A DNA stretch of 64,000 nucleotides from Diphasiastrum complanatum (GCA_029204225.1 CM055094.1:15316928-15380927), one strand, 5' to 3'; counted from the first letter of the stretch, positions 1-14,600 are shown. The notes: generated by a model from the letters alone, not told the origin. Made by a program: numbers and translations.

Positions 1-134
1 CTCACTTACATCTCAACATTTAGATCTATATGTATTTTTTTATTGTTTTGGAGAAGTTTCATACAGTCCCATTCATACCACATTCATATTATATGCCTTT
101 TGGAATGGAAACAAAATTAATGAACCTCTCCCAT
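1..134 (+). mobile_element. LINE copy X, 3' terminal fragment
   Basis: The stretch resembles the last ~170 bp of LINE copy Z (6290-6464). Shared blocks in order are GTTTTGGAGA, a CACATTC-like block, TTATATGCCTTTTGGAATGG and ATTAATGAAC. Only the 3' end lies in the window. Unlike the other copies it ends in CCTCTCCC, not a long (TC)n tail, and copy Y starts immediately after it. Confidence 0.6.
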
Positions 135-1119
135 GTCGCTTCACCAGTCCTCCCCGCGCTCCCCCGCCCTTGCCGCCACATCATTTATCAGACAGCAGTT
201 GTATCGTAGCTATTGCCACACAGTATGGGATTGTCCTGATCATGACAGGGTCAAGCTTACCTTCTATGGCGCACAGATCTTACGCAGAGACGGTCTGGGA
301 CTTCCTATTAGACCTTTATATCTATCTCTTCCTCTTTCTTTTGGGCTCCGATATAGGTTGTGACAGATACGAGTCTGTTCGCACCAGCTTGCTATTGAGA
401 CAGGCAAATATTCAAGCATTTCGAGAGAGCATCGGATCTGCCAGGTACGCACATTGGGTGTAGTGGAGGATGAGTTCCATTTTATCTTCACATGCCCTAC
501 ATACTATGAGATATGTGGTAGATATCATTGTTTATATCGAGACACCCCCATTACCCTCAGTACCTTTTTGGAGTATCAAGATCCCAGATGTATTGGCCTT
601 TTACTACAAGAGATGCTTACGTTGAGAGCCTCTTTGATACCGTCGGAAGATACTACTGATTATGGCCAGCATCTTATCACTAGCTTCTTTCAGAAGCGTG
701 AGCGCGATGACCTATTAGATGATGAGGCAGTCATACCGGTGAGGGCGGCCCAACGTACTCAGCCACCACCTCCTGCCAGATCTACACGAGCCACGGATCA
801 CAGCTTCTATGGGTATCAGACATTTTTTTCAGGATTGATAGTTTATTCTTCCTTTTTTTCCTCAGCAAAGCAGGAGGTTAATCTCTTGCACCTGTACCCT
901 CTTTAGAGCTGGAGGTTAAGCTCTTATATGCTTTTTATGATTCTATATTGGATGTGTCTTTAACTAGCTAGAGAGATTTCTATATTGTTTTTTCCACTTA
1001 GACTAGCAATTTTTATGTTGTCCAACATGGACAGTGTTCCTACGCGATATGTATTTATCTCTTCTGTCTTATGTGCCCTTGGGCACCCAATAGACATTAA
1101 TACAATTTCTTCATCTTCT

Positions 1120-1122
<3 letters not shown>
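135..1122 (+). mobile_element. LINE copy Y, 5'-truncated
   Basis: This holds the ORF2 C-terminus, a 3' UTR and the family 3' motif (GTCTTATGTGCCCTTGGGC then AGACATTAATA at about 1065-1108), running into a (CT)n tail. The 5' end starts inside ORF2 at the level of Z position ~5500, which fits 5' truncation during target-primed reverse transcription. It abuts copy X on the left, and its tail leads into copy Z. Confidence 0.75.
185..906 (+). pseudogene. LINE ORF2 C-terminal domain (copy Y), frameshifted
   Basis: This is the end of a non-LTR retrotransposon ORF2, split over at least two frames with a break near 360-460. The start (FIRQQLYRSY) aligns with Z's YIRRFLYRAY. Later EDEFHFIFTCPTYYEI matches EEHFIFRCPVYYEI of Z and EDEFHFLFRCPAYYEI of V. 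This is the His/Cys half of a CCHC zinc knuckle found at the C-terminus of many LINE ORF2 proteins, presumed to help bind element RNA. The first CxxC pair is not clear here. The tail to the stop at 906 is low-complexity and poorly conserved. It is not functional. Confidence 0.75.

Positions 1123-1178
<56 letters not shown>
1123..1178 (+). repeat. (CT)n microsatellite, tail of LINE copy Y
   Basis: About 56 bp of nearly pure CT directly follows the family 3' motif of copy Y through a short TTC-rich transition. Confidence 0.95.
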
Positions 1179-1181
<3 letters not shown>

Positions 1182-1263
1182 GGTGGCACCCTCCCAATCC
1201 CCTGCTGACCTGACCCTACTGACGCCTCTCCCTCTGCTGATCCACCTGCTGACACCCAGATGA

Positions 1264-1264
<1 letters not shown>
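1179..1264 (+). other. 86-bp pyrimidine-rich spacer between two (CT)n tracts
   Basis: This is a CCCTCTGCTGA-type C/T-rich segment between two (CT)n arrays. Its base composition resembles the Pro-coding 5' part of copy Z. It may be Z's true 5' end or a scrap of another copy. Confidence 0.4.

Positions 1265-1328
<64 letters not shown>
1265..1328 (+). repeat. (CT)n microsatellite at the 5' side of LINE copy Z
   Basis: About 64 bp of pure CT lies directly before the 5' UTR and ORF1 of copy Z. Confidence 0.95.
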
Positions 1329-1333
<5 letters not shown>

Positions 1334-1372
1334 TTGCTCCTTCACCCTGCTGTCCACCCCTCCTACCTCCTC

Positions 1373-2775
1373 GATGGCACCTCCTCGTTCCACTGCTGCC
1401 GCCCGTCGCCCATCACGCTCCCCTCCTACCCTCGCTACCATCTCCCCCCTCCCCCTCGTTGATCACACACCCCCTACCCCTGCTGTTCCCCCCCCCCCCC
1501 CCTACCTCCACCCCCGATGTAGATGCTCCCTCTGCTGCCAACTTCCCTACTCCCACCTCCATTGCTGCTCCTGCAGCTGCTACCCCTGCTGCCTCCCCCC
1601 TAACCTCCACCCCCGATGTAGCTCCTCCCCCTGCTGCCACCTCCCCTACTCCCACCTCCATCGCTGCTGCTGCAGCTACTCCCTCTGTTGTCACCTCCCC
1701 TACTTCCACCTCCATAGCAGAGTTGCTGCTCCCCCTGCTACGGCCTCCCCTACCTCCACCCCTCCCGCTGCAGATGTGCCCCCCCCTGCTGTCATCTCCC
1801 CCACCCCCGCCCTCCCTGCTACAGCAGTGCCGCCCCCTACTGTCACCTCCCCTACACTCCTCTCCCTCGTTGCATCTCAGCCACCCCCTGCTGCCACCTC
1901 CCCTACATTCGCCCTCCCTGCTGATTGCATCTCCCTCCCCCTCGTTGATCTTGATACTGGTATCAATATTGGCACCACCTCAACCCTACCTGCAGTTTTG
2001 GATCCCATTCTTCCTACTCCGCCCATCGCTAGCTCACAACCTACAGCTAGCATCCCGTATACCCTCCAAATCAACTGAATTGTTCTCTTCTTGGCAGGTT
2101 GATCAAATCAGGACCGATTTCCAAACTTTGCGGCAAGAAATCTTGCAGTTGAAAGGAACGGTTACGTCCTTGATTCACGAGAAGAACATGCTGCAGTCCA
2201 AAGTTGCATCACACGAACAATCCATCGGGACCAAACAGGCTGCGGTTTCGGCGTCTGCCACCAATATGATACGGGAACTAGAGACAAAGATGGAAAAGCA
2301 GCAAAAAGAGGCCCTTTCTTGGGCATCAGTTTTGAAAAAAGGCACCAAACCAAGCGCCCCTATCTCTTCGGTTATCTCAGCCACCATCTCGGAAGAGAAA
2401 ACACGAGACCAAAAAGCGAACAACATTAGGGTTCATGGGATTCCGGATACACAGGATGCCTTGGCTGAAGCCAAACGCTTTCTTGACACCACTCTCGGGC
2501 ACAAGACAGACGGGCTAGATACCGCATGGAGAACCACCAGAGATGCAGCCACACTCATCGTCCGCTTCACTTCCCTCGCGAGTCGCCGAGATGCTTTGCG
2601 GTGCAAAGCTAAGCTACGTGGTACCACTATCTACATGGATGACGACCTCACGTATATCCAGGTAGAGGAGAGGCGCAAGGCCTTTCAGGCAGCCCATGAG
2701 TCTGGCAGACGAGTCATTTATGGGGATGGACGAGTGCGCTTTCTTGATAGCGCTCCTAGCAACTCCCCGTGCTAG
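1373..2775 (+). pseudogene. LINE ORF1 nucleic-acid chaperone-like protein (copy Z)
   Basis: ORF1 binds element RNA in related LINEs. The start ATG at 1373 (MAPPRSTAAA) is chosen because copy W also starts MAPCKRG. The first ~230 residues are Pro/Ala/Ser/Thr-rich. The sense frame appears to move at the C run near 1491-1502 and again near 1725 and 2070, although both frames stay open because of composition. From ~2090 one frame is clean: a coiled coil (2100-2290), then ALSWASVLKKG, VHGIPDTQDALAEAKRFL, TLIVRF, LRGTTIYMDDDLTYIQVEER and a basic end at 2775. These blocks line up with W ORF1 and resemble the RRM plus C-terminal layout of L1 ORF1p. The frame shifts suggest decay. Confidence 0.75.
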
Positions 2776-2784
2776 GGATTTGGG

Positions 2785-3656
2785 GTGCCCAGGGTTGGGA
2801 GCACCCCGGGGCCTCATCCACACCACCTTCGGATTGGAGTGTGGAATTGTGCCGGCATACATTCATCTTCCACGGCAGGGGACCTGGTTGACTTTATCAC
2901 AGGCAGAGATATATTATTCATCATGGAGACACACGAGAGCCCAGAGCGAGGACTTCCTTCCTTTCCTGGATATAGATGGGACTCAATATTCCGACGAGAG
3001 ACTAGATCTGCCAGTGGCCGAGGTTCAGGTGGGGTCGCGTGTCTGTACAGAGAGACTCTCCATTCGAGTATTGACTTCATCCGACATGACGAGCAGGCCC
3101 GCTACATATGGAATCGCATTGTGGGTCAGGATATTGGTTTGGATAGAGATCTTTTCATTGCAGCATGTTATTTTCCACCAGAGTCCTCGTCTTTTGTGGA
3201 GGGTATTGGGTCTCCATATCAGGACCTCTCACCAGGTTTGTAGAGGCGCATGAGGCAGCCATTTATAATGGCTTACCCTGCTGGTTTCACTCAGATAGCT
3301 ATACATGCCATCCTCATAGTGGAGGACATAGTGTCGTTGACTATCTCATGGGGTCACCATCCTTTGTACCCATAGTCTCTGACTTCCGCGTTTCTCCCAC
3401 CACCCTTTCTGATCACTCATTTCTCTCCTTCGATATCGGCCACCTCCCACCCACTCATTTATCTACACTACCCATGATTACCCGAGCACCCACGTACACA
3501 TTTGATCCCATTTACATGCCACTGTACCGGCAGTCCTTGGCTTCACCTTTACACTCCTTTCCTCATGACGGTCCAGTTGACACCCAGGCTGCTTTTCTCA
3601 CCGCCTCTCTCCACACAGCTGCCTCACTAACTCTTCCCACAAAACCCCATTCCTAA
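2785..3656 (+). pseudogene. LINE ORF2 endonuclease domain, broken
   Basis: This is the N-terminal exonuclease-endonuclease-phosphatase domain of ORF2, which nicks target DNA in LINEs. Visible blocks are LRIGVWNCAGI, DILFIMETH, GSGGVACLYRETL and DLFIAACYFPPESSSF in one frame to the stop at 3243. SVVDYLMGS and the terminal LSDHSFLSFDI follow in another frame (3165-3656). The central GDFN-type block normally lying between these parts is missing, so there is an internal deletion as well as a frameshift. No ATG fits the domain start; the frame opens around 2755-2785 just after ORF1 stops. It is inactive as read. Confidence 0.75.
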
Positions 3657-3680
3657 AAGACTCGACGCACACCTCGACCA

Positions 3681-5762
3681 TTGCATCCTCCTTGGTATGA
3701 TGTCGAGTGTCGTTCCCTTCACCAGTCAGTTACTTATTCACGTATCCATGCTCCACATCTGCTTCGATCTTCCCGACGCTCCTACCACCGTGTTCTCCGT
3801 CGTAAGAAGCGTTCCTACGATGATACTGAAGGGAGACGTCTTATTGACCTCCTCTTTAGTTCTTCTTCGGGCGCTTTTTGGCGTGAGTTCATTCCTCGCT
3901 CCCCACCACCCCTCCTGGAGGACCTCCGCATCTGGACCGATTATGCTACTAGCCTGTATACCGTCCCTACCGACTCACCCATTTCTATATCTCCACGACC
4001 ATCTGAGTTCTCCTTCTTCACATCTGACATGGTACTTGCAGCCATTAAAAAGATGAAGTCCAACAAGGCCAGAGATATTGAAGACCTCGAATCTGAACTC
4101 CTTTCCCTTGCCTCAGACTTACTCGCTCCTACTATAGCCACCCTTCTCAATTCCGCAGTTGCTTCCGGTTTACCTTCATCCTGGTGCACCAACATCATCC
4201 ACCCCATCCATAAGAATGGTGACCCCATGATTCCGAGTAATTACCGCACCATCATGATCGGGCATGTCCTGGCAAAGTTATATGGTACTATTCTTCAGTC
4301 GATTGTGAGCTCAGAGGCAGAGACTAGGAGACTACATGCTATGGGTCAGGCAGGTTTTCGAGCCCATTACTCTACGACAGATCACATCTTCACATTGCGG
4401 GCCTTGATTGAGGAAGCTAAGCATAGGAGAGAGAGGGTTTACTATTGTTTTGTGGGCTTCGGGAAAGCCTTTGATTCTGTTCCTTGCTCATTGCTTATCC
4501 AGAGACTCCGCGACCTCGGCTTCTCCACGGACATCGTTCTTGCTATGATGGCACTTTATGAGCGTGTTCTGGGATGTTTCCGACACAGTAGTGGCATATT
4601 CGATCACATTTGGAGCACTATTGGGGTGAAGCAGGGTTGCTCCCTCTCACCAGTCCTCTTTGGCTTGTATATTGATGAGTTGGAGAGAGTCATTACACAG
4701 TGTGGTGGTGCTGGTTGCAGGCTTGGGGACATCTTGATCGCTATTCTCCTTTATGCTAACGATGTGGTATTGGTCTCACCTACCAGAGAGGGTCTAGAGC
4801 GACAGTTGGATTGTTTACATGAGTTTTGCACTAGATGGGGCCTAGGAGTGAACATTGGGAAGACTAAGATTATGGTCTTCAACTCTTCTCGAGCATTCAT
4901 GCAGCGACAAGAGCTTACTTTGGGTGGACAGGTTCTAGAGGTGGTCCCTTCCTACACATACCTGGGAATCCTTTTCTCAGGTCCTACTTTTGGCATGAGA
5001 CAGGCCGCTACCACTCGACTGGGGAAGGGACAGGCCTCCCTTGTTCAGCTAAAGAGATTTTGTTTCCGGAAGTCCATCCAGGATGCTCGCAGTAAGTGTC
5101 GCCTTTTTGATACCATTGTCACCCCCACAGCTCTATATGCGGCAGAGGCATGGTGTGCAGGTCTTCCCTCTTCACACTGGGCCAGTCTCTCACGACTACA
5201 TACCACTATGCTAGCTCGGTTGATCCGTGCGAAGCCTTCGGTTCCACATGAGATTATTTTGGCCGAGTTTGTAGTTCCACCTATCCAGATCGAGGCAGCT
5301 CTTCAGCTCATTACCTATACACAGAGGATACAGGCGTTACCAGAGACAGACAGACGATACATACAGATTGCACTATCCTCCTCACGGCATCTCCATGGTC
5401 AGGGATATAGATTATCATGGTTCTCTCAGGCATCCCACCTCCTACGTGAGTCATTTAGTATCTCCATCATAGAGCTTCCTTCAGGCACCCACCAGTATAT
5501 CAGACGATTCCTCTATCGCGCGTATTTAGAGCGGACTTGGTATAACCAGATAGGGGTTAAGCCAGCTTTCTACCGGACACATTTCTTGGAGCTGGATGCA
5601 TCTGGGACCCCGGTTATGCCACGCTACTTGGAGTCGGGACTATCACATTGCCTCATATTCACATTGGGACAGCTCAGGGTGTCTTCTCATCAGTTAGCTA
5701 TTGAGACGGTGGGTTCCATGGTATTCCCAGAGAGGAGCAGATTTGCCAGTTATGCTCTCTAG
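3681..5762 (+). CDS. LINE ORF2 reverse transcriptase region (693 codons open)
   Basis: This is a long uninterrupted frame. It starts with a basic linker (HPPWYDVECRSL, RRKKRSY), and RT blocks follow: KMKSNKARDIEDLES, IIHPIHKNGDP, SNYRTIMI, QAGFRAHYSTTDHI, YCFVGFGKAFDSVP, IGVKQGCSLSPVLFGLYIDE, ILLYANDVVLVSP, GLGVNIGKTKIMVF and YLGILFSG. The thumb and C-terminal region follow. In motif A the Asp before FxKAFD is Gly (GGC, 4455-4457). The YADD box reads YAND (AAC, 4758-4760). Each is one base from the expected GAC. Two of three metal-binding Asp are thus lost, so polymerase activity is unlikely although the frame is open. The frame ends at 5762, just before the zinc-knuckle region. Confidence 0.85.
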   Translation: MHPPWYDVECRSLHQSVTYSRIHAPHLLRSSRRSYHRVLRRKKRSYDDTEGRRLIDLLFSSSSGAFWREFIPRSPPPLLEDLRIWTDYATSLYTVPTDSPISISPRPSEFSFFTSDMVLAAIKKMKSNKARDIEDLESELLSLASDLLAPTIATLLNSAVASGLPSSWCTNIIHPIHKNGDPMIPSNYRTIMIGHVLAKLYGTILQSIVSSEAETRRLHAMGQAGFRAHYSTTDHIFTLRALIEEAKHRRERVYYCFVGFGKAFDSVPCSLLIQRLRDLGFSTDIVLAMMALYERVLGCFRHSSGIFDHIWSTIGVKQGCSLSPVLFGLYIDELERVITQCGGAGCRLGDILIAILLYANDVVLVSPTREGLERQLDCLHEFCTRWGLGVNIGKTKIMVFNSSRAFMQRQELTLGGQVLEVVPSYTYLGILFSGPTFGMRQAATTRLGKGQASLVQLKRFCFRKSIQDARSKCRLFDTIVTPTALYAAEAWCAGLPSSHWASLSRLHTTMLARLIRAKPSVPHEIILAEFVVPPIQIEAALQLITYTQRIQALPETDRRYIQIALSSSRHLHGQGYRLSWFSQASHLLRESFSISIIELPSGTHQYIRRFLYRAYLERTWYNQIGVKPAFYRTHFLELDASGTPVMPRYLESGLSHCLIFTLGQLRVSSHQLAIETVGSMVFPERSRFASYAL

Positions 5763-6262
5763 GTGAGGTGGAGTTTGAGGAGCACTTTATCTTCAGATGC
5801 CCAGTATACTACGAGATCAGAGGGCGATATCATTGCCTATTTCGAGACATGCCTACCACTCTACGCTCCCTCATAGCCTATGAGGACCCACGATGTGTCG
5901 CTCTGTTGGTACGTGAGATGTCCATCTCACGGAGAGATTTATACGGGACACCCCAGCATTCTACCTCACAGTCACAGCCACTGATTACTTCATTCTTCAC
6001 TAGGCGGAGATCGCGTGATTTAGTGCACGAGGATGATGATTCTTACAACGACGCATATGATAGCAGCTCACATGCTCATAGAGATCAAAAACAGTGTACC
6101 CCCTACCATCCCGCTACTACCAGGATCACCAGGCACTCTACGCAGAGATGTACTATTACACATGCTCATGCTCACAGACGACGCCAGCAGACTCCAGTGC
6201 TCTCTCATGCTGCGGCTCGCATTACATCTTTTTACAGCAGCAGCAACATCATAGCATCATAG
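5763..6262 (+). pseudogene. LINE ORF2 C-terminal zinc-knuckle region (copy Z)
   Basis: This continues ORF2 in another frame after the TAG at 5760-5762. The block EEHFIFRCPVYYEIRGRYHC matches Y and V. In V the full knuckle CSMCDLHDIEDEFHFLFRC (CX2CX9HX4C) is visible. In Z the first half lies just upstream near CASYAL and is disrupted, so a small indel has separated the halves. The rest is Ser/Thr/His/Gln-rich and not conserved. Confidence 0.75.
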
Positions 6263-6460
6263 CCTTGACATCATGACACCTATAGATGACTATTATGCAC
6301 ACACACCCTCGCATACGTGTCTATTTTAGTTCTAGTTTGTACTAAATGTTTTCTTTATTACAGTTTTGGAGACGTTTTACACGCTCCCATGGTTACCACA
6401 TACTTGACATGTACTTCATTAGTCTTATATGCTTTTTGGCATGGAAAAGACATTAATAAA

Positions 6461-9389
<2,929 letters not shown>

Positions 9390-9459
<70 letters not shown>
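9390..9459 (-). repeat. (GA)n microsatellite at the 5' side of copy W
   Basis: About 70 bp of GA on +. It separates the 5' UTR of W from hAT sequence; the far side reads ...AATCAAGCTTTCTCTC on the minus strand. Confidence 0.95.
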
Positions 9460-9463
<4 letters not shown>

Positions 9464-9468
9464 TTGAT

Positions 9469-10650
9469 TCATGGTATTTTAGCAATGTCTTTGAACAAAA
9501 GGTCTAGGCAATGTGCATCACATGGTGTCCAAAATATGTGGGGATATGAATCATTAGCAAGCCTCCTCATAGCAACACAATTTGCAGCATTATTGGTGAC
9601 GCTGTATAGTGCACCAACGTTCATTGAAATTTGATTCAAATTTTTCACTTCAAAATTTGATAATAAATAAAAACATGAGCATGCACATTGGTGACTCGCC
9701 AATGGTAGCTACTTCAACTAAAAGAATCTACATTAATCATTATACGAATAGTTGATCAATGATAAGGATTCAAATTTCAATAGAGTACAAAGTAGTGAGC
9801 ACCAAGGACTAACTTTTTTGGGAGTGATGAGTCAAGAGTTGGGACTCGATTATTACCTGCACAACGTTCAGAGGCCCTGCCTCCTCAATGGCATCCTTGA
9901 TATGGCTAAACGTATACTCACCAGTCATTGATGTGCTTGCCTTGGAGGTGTCAATGGCTCTTAGAAACATTGTGCCCAAGCAAAAAGACACTAGTATGTT
10001 CAAAATGTGGTCCTTTCTTGCATCACACCAGCCATCTAATATGATGGTACACCCAAAGCTCATTCCAAAATCTATTGCCCAAATACGAATCATAAGTCAA
10101 CTGTCATGAGTCATAAGCCATGAGTCATAAGTTTACAGTTATTAACTTGCAACAATTTACAAAGTGTGAAGTTAAAAGGGCATACTTAGTCCATGAATTC
10201 TTAATGGATTGTAGCTTGTTATCAACGGAGGCCCACTCAGCAACTTCTTCTTTTGTCCTAAGCTGCTCCATGCTAGAAACCCCCCACACACATAGCCGAT
10301 CTTCAAAACGGCTCTCATCGTCTATCTCCCTGTAGGGGCCCTAGCTAAGCGCAAGAATATTGGATTGGAGGCAGAGGTAATTGTGTAATAGTCTGCTCCT
10401 TGAATACTTGGTTGCATGGCATGCTAGACCTCTCTATGATGCTACCTAGGAGACAGTGCACACTTTACATGCACAATACTATAGCTTTCCAAGGACAATG
10501 TCCCTTGCGCAAACGGATGTCATATTCTTCTATATCCCTATCCCACTGTCAAAATGTAAAATTGTCAATGTCCATTAGAAGAAAAATGGCCTGGTCATTC
10601 GCCTACAATGATATTGTGAATGGACATAAATAGCAAGTTCATTAGCTTGA
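9469..10650 (-). pseudogene. hAT-family (DUF659-type) transposase relic
   Basis: Pieces of a plant hAT transposase are readable on the minus strand. Near 10030-9850 are GCTIILDGWCDARKDHILN, LVSFCLGTMFLRAID and EEAGPLNVVQV, the DUF659 RNase-H-like start. Near 9640-9490 is VTNNAANCVAMRRL followed by IFWTPCDAHCLDLLFKDIAKI, where families read TDNAANY and TPCxAHCLDL. Upstream, WASVDNKLQSIKNSW (10200-10260) and WDRDIEEYDIRLRKGHCPWK (10480-10540) may be the N-terminal part, including a BED-like zinc finger. Stops and frame changes separate the blocks. It ends at the (CT)n of LINE W, and the C-terminal dimerisation domain is not seen. Confidence 0.75.
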
Positions 10651-11684
10651 ACTAGCATGCTTAAATTTGGCATGGGGGCAATAAGTCATATTTAGAGGCT
10701 ATTGGACTAACTTCCTAAAATGTAAGAATTGACGGGTAATAGAAAAATGTGTCGCAAGCTAATTGGACACTTGGTCCAATACAAGAGTGACAATGGTCTA
10801 ACACTTTTAGCAACTTCTACATGAATAGCCCATGTGTCTTGCAGGGTCTTGCCAAGTGGCAAATGCTTGTGGCTAATATACATGTGCCACAAGTTAGCTT
10901 AGGATGTGTCAATGTTTAGCAGATGCTGGAGGGTTTAAATATGTGAGCCTTTGGAGAGGCATTCCTCATTCACTCCTATGTAGCAACGATTGGGAAGAGA
11001 CTTGCGACAATGCTCTCTTAAAGTTTTACCATTCTACTTTGTAAAGAAATCAATGGCTTGAAATATTTTGCTTCTATCTTGTGCAACCAAATCATCATGA
11101 TGTTTTACCTCTTTTCCCCAATCCTTTACTACCTCTATTCACATTACATCTAATTATAAGCACCTAGATTCTAGCACTAGAGTAACCTATGGATAACTGA
11201 TTCTAAATAAGAAAATACTCAAAGGACGTAATGTTGATGGCTAATCATCTATATTGTATTTTAGCTGCAAACCTTGAGTGAGAGAACATAGTAGATTATC
11301 AAACTACAATATTTGAAGAGCTTTGATTCGAACTTGCTACTTACAATTGATATATGCATCAAACATATTTCTCTTAAGTCACGATCAAAGAATTTCTCAT
11401 GTAAAGACAAACAGGTCAAAGAAATAGCAGCAAATTGATAGTTACACAAAGCGGAATAGTCTCTAGATTCCAATGAGCAGAATTTTTAAAAAAGTGAACA
11501 TCAGCACCATCTAATTCTGAAGAGAATAGCATTCTTAGTATAGAGGCAATTAAGATGCGACCATCAAGTTCCAACTTCAACTTTAAGCAATGTGAAAAAG
11601 AAGTGTATTTCACACATGTTATCATGGAGATTATGCAAATTACGACATCTTTTGTGAGTGACAAATAGGTGGCAAATCTTGCAC
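10651..11684. other. No supported gene
   Basis: AT-rich sequence. A minus-strand frame near 11600-11440 (LELDGRILIASILRM) looks protein-like for ~50 codons but has no splice borders that join it to the neighbouring gene, and I do not recognise it. Confidence 0.4.
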
Positions 11685-14600
11685 CTTGCACTCCGTCGAG
11701 GTACGTGCATAGTAGTAGCTCAAATGCAACAAGTAGTGGAACGGCAACAACTGTATGACAAGGGGCCCACTATACAATCCAATAACGTTAGCAAGGTCGT
11801 TAAATTTCACAATTGAAATTGTTATGGCAATTGACACCAATAATATCTTTGTTGTATCCAAAACCAAATAATGCTTTCCAAAACAATGATAGAGTGTGAA
11901 AAATGTTGAATATAGATGACCAGATTATGAATGCAACTCAACAAACAATAAGTCAACTCTCAATTTGATAAGCATCTAGCAACAAGCCATTGAAACCAGT
12001 ACTTTTCAAGAAGTTAAAGCTACTACAAAGGACCTTACATTGCGACCATGAGGTGACAATGGAGCTGGCAAAGAGAACCGACCCCTTGAAACAATGGCAT
12101 GAAACATCCAAAGCGGCATAAAGACCCACCTACACAAAGACATTCAATCATGATGATAGACTAGTATTATACAAAAATGCACATTCAACTAGGCCTTATT
12201 TGCTAATTTCATTTTCTTTGCGATATCAAAACTTCCTTCTAGGACAACATTTTCCAAATGTCCTAGATGAAAATTTACCTACATTTTTCTCCCATTCCAA
12301 AGATTTTGATCAATAATTCAAACAAACATCTTGAACATAGAACCAACTTTGGGTTGAACACAAGAATTCAAGGGATGAAGTAGTGCACCGAAAATTGCAG
12401 ACATCATCTTCTTGTCTAGTTCAATGATAAATCAATGGCTAAGAATATCTTGTCAAACAAATCAAAAAATCCTGGAAAACGCTCGGGTCTACCATTTCCT
12501 TACAGGACTACAAACTTTCTTACTTTGCCTAAGTTCTATTAGGCTGAAGTTGTTTCCACTACAGCTTATATTCAAATTTTAGAATAGATGCTCGACTAAA
12601 GGGCTCTAAAACAAAATATCTTATGACAGGCTTCAACAACAGTTAATAAGATTTAATCAACAATAGTTAATAAGTGTCATAAACGAATATTCTATGGACT
12701 CAACCTATATTTTTTTAGCATATCGACAATTTTTCATATAATTACTTTCACTACTATGAAATTGATTGAATTTCATGTGAAGAAGTGATGAATAATACCA
12801 TGAAAAATACGTTTCTCTTATAAAACTATAATGCATCATGAATGCAAATATTATTATCAGCCATATACTATCACTTTTAAATGAAAAAACTACTCAATAA
12901 TTGATCTAAGATATTTATGAATTTTCTTAAACACACTTACAGCAATTAAAATTATCTTGATTGATTTTTTTGGGAGCTTTTGTTGACATGACTAAGAAGA
13001 TGACCTCCTAGTGCCCCACTGTGAACCTTTGACATGATTGACCAATATTTTAGCATGTCAAAATTTTGCTCTATATGGCATATGAAAGTGACAATACAAA
13101 TCACTTAAGAAGTATGTATACAATCACTAAGCAAAGTACCTTGTGCCATGGGGTCCAGGTACCATACCAGGTGCCGTACCACGATGGTACGGCACCTGTT
13201 TTCTTTGCTTTTTTTCTTTTTTTTGGTTTTTTTAACCAAAAATGACTAAAATAAATAAATAAATAAATAAATAACAAGTCTCATTAATATTGTTGTGTCG
13301 TTTATACAAACCTGTACGGCACCTACGAAACCCGTGTCGTACCAGGTGTCGTGGTACGGCACTTGGAACTTTGTCACTAAGCTAGGTGTATTTCCAAGTG
13401 TGGTTAATTGTGATTTTCACTAGAAAGAAATACAAAAAATTTAAAATACAATGATCAAGAAAAAAAAATTCCATCAAACTTATTTTGTTATTGTTAGCAA
13501 GCTTTTTTTTTAAAAAAAAGGTTAAAAATATTATATTTAAATGTAAATTTTCCCCCAAGAAGATCCCCTGCATCTCAATAATCAAAAGCTATCAAATGAC
13601 CCTATTCATAGAGATATCTTCCAAAAACCCTAATGCATTATTTGAATAATAAGGGAGGCAACAACACTTTTGGAGGAATAGTGCGCCCACACTTGTTAGG
13701 TGCCCTTACATGTATCTTCTTAAGTATTGTATGTCCTTAATAGTTCCTTTGTGGGAGGACCAACATTTCAATGTAGTTCTAATTGTATTGTGTTCTTAGT
13801 TGAAGATCACATTTAATCTACGTTATGTTATTTATAGTTCTTCATATGATGCTAAATATGTGACTGAGTTCATAACATCCTCCTACATGACAATTTCTTG
13901 TTTTCTGATTCAAATGAGAAGAGAGAGGTCACTTCAAGAGAAGAGGAAAGCTACCAACCTCCATCAACTCTCTCATGAGTTATAAGGAAGGAGTTATGGT
14001 TGGTGTTGTGAGTGCCAAGAGGGCAACGATTGTAAAGGTAGTGCCTGCTTTGTTGCATTCTCTCTCATATGTTGAGATTTGTGATCATTTATAGAAAATC
14101 TTGTCTCCAACGTGGCAACTGCAGGTTTGTAGAGAATAACTGGTATCTACTTGAAAATGAGATCAAGAGAATTCCCTTACTTTCCCCTCCCAAAAGTGTG
14201 GCAGCTTCATTTTACTGCTTCTACTTTTTTCTTTGCCTATAGAAAGGTTGCATGTGTTAGAAACTAATGTTTAACTGCACCCCTAATGTTGGTTTGGCCA
14301 TGCCTGCAAGCTATTTCAGGGGCCATTTTCTATTTTTAATAATTCCTAAAGTGAGTTTAGTTGTTCATGCATGTAGGTGGGCACACTAGTTCTAGGATAG
14401 AACTTGGTTTTATTACTTAGTAATTCATTATTGGTCTTTTTCCAAAATAGGTAGCAATAATAGCAATCAGCTTTTTTGCCTTTAGCTTTTGCTTTTTCCT
14501 ATATAATCAGAGTTTTGTTAATCTCTTATGCTAGTCTTCGTGTGTGTGACTAGAATTTGTAGATCGAATTCTGACAGCATGTTGGCCTCACACTATACAT

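Noticed and set aside
960-1331. Long Arg-Glu and Ser-Leu ORFs here and at 6317-6595, 7654-8004 and 9242-9485
   Set aside because: They are (GA)n/(CT)n microsatellites read in frame, not genes.
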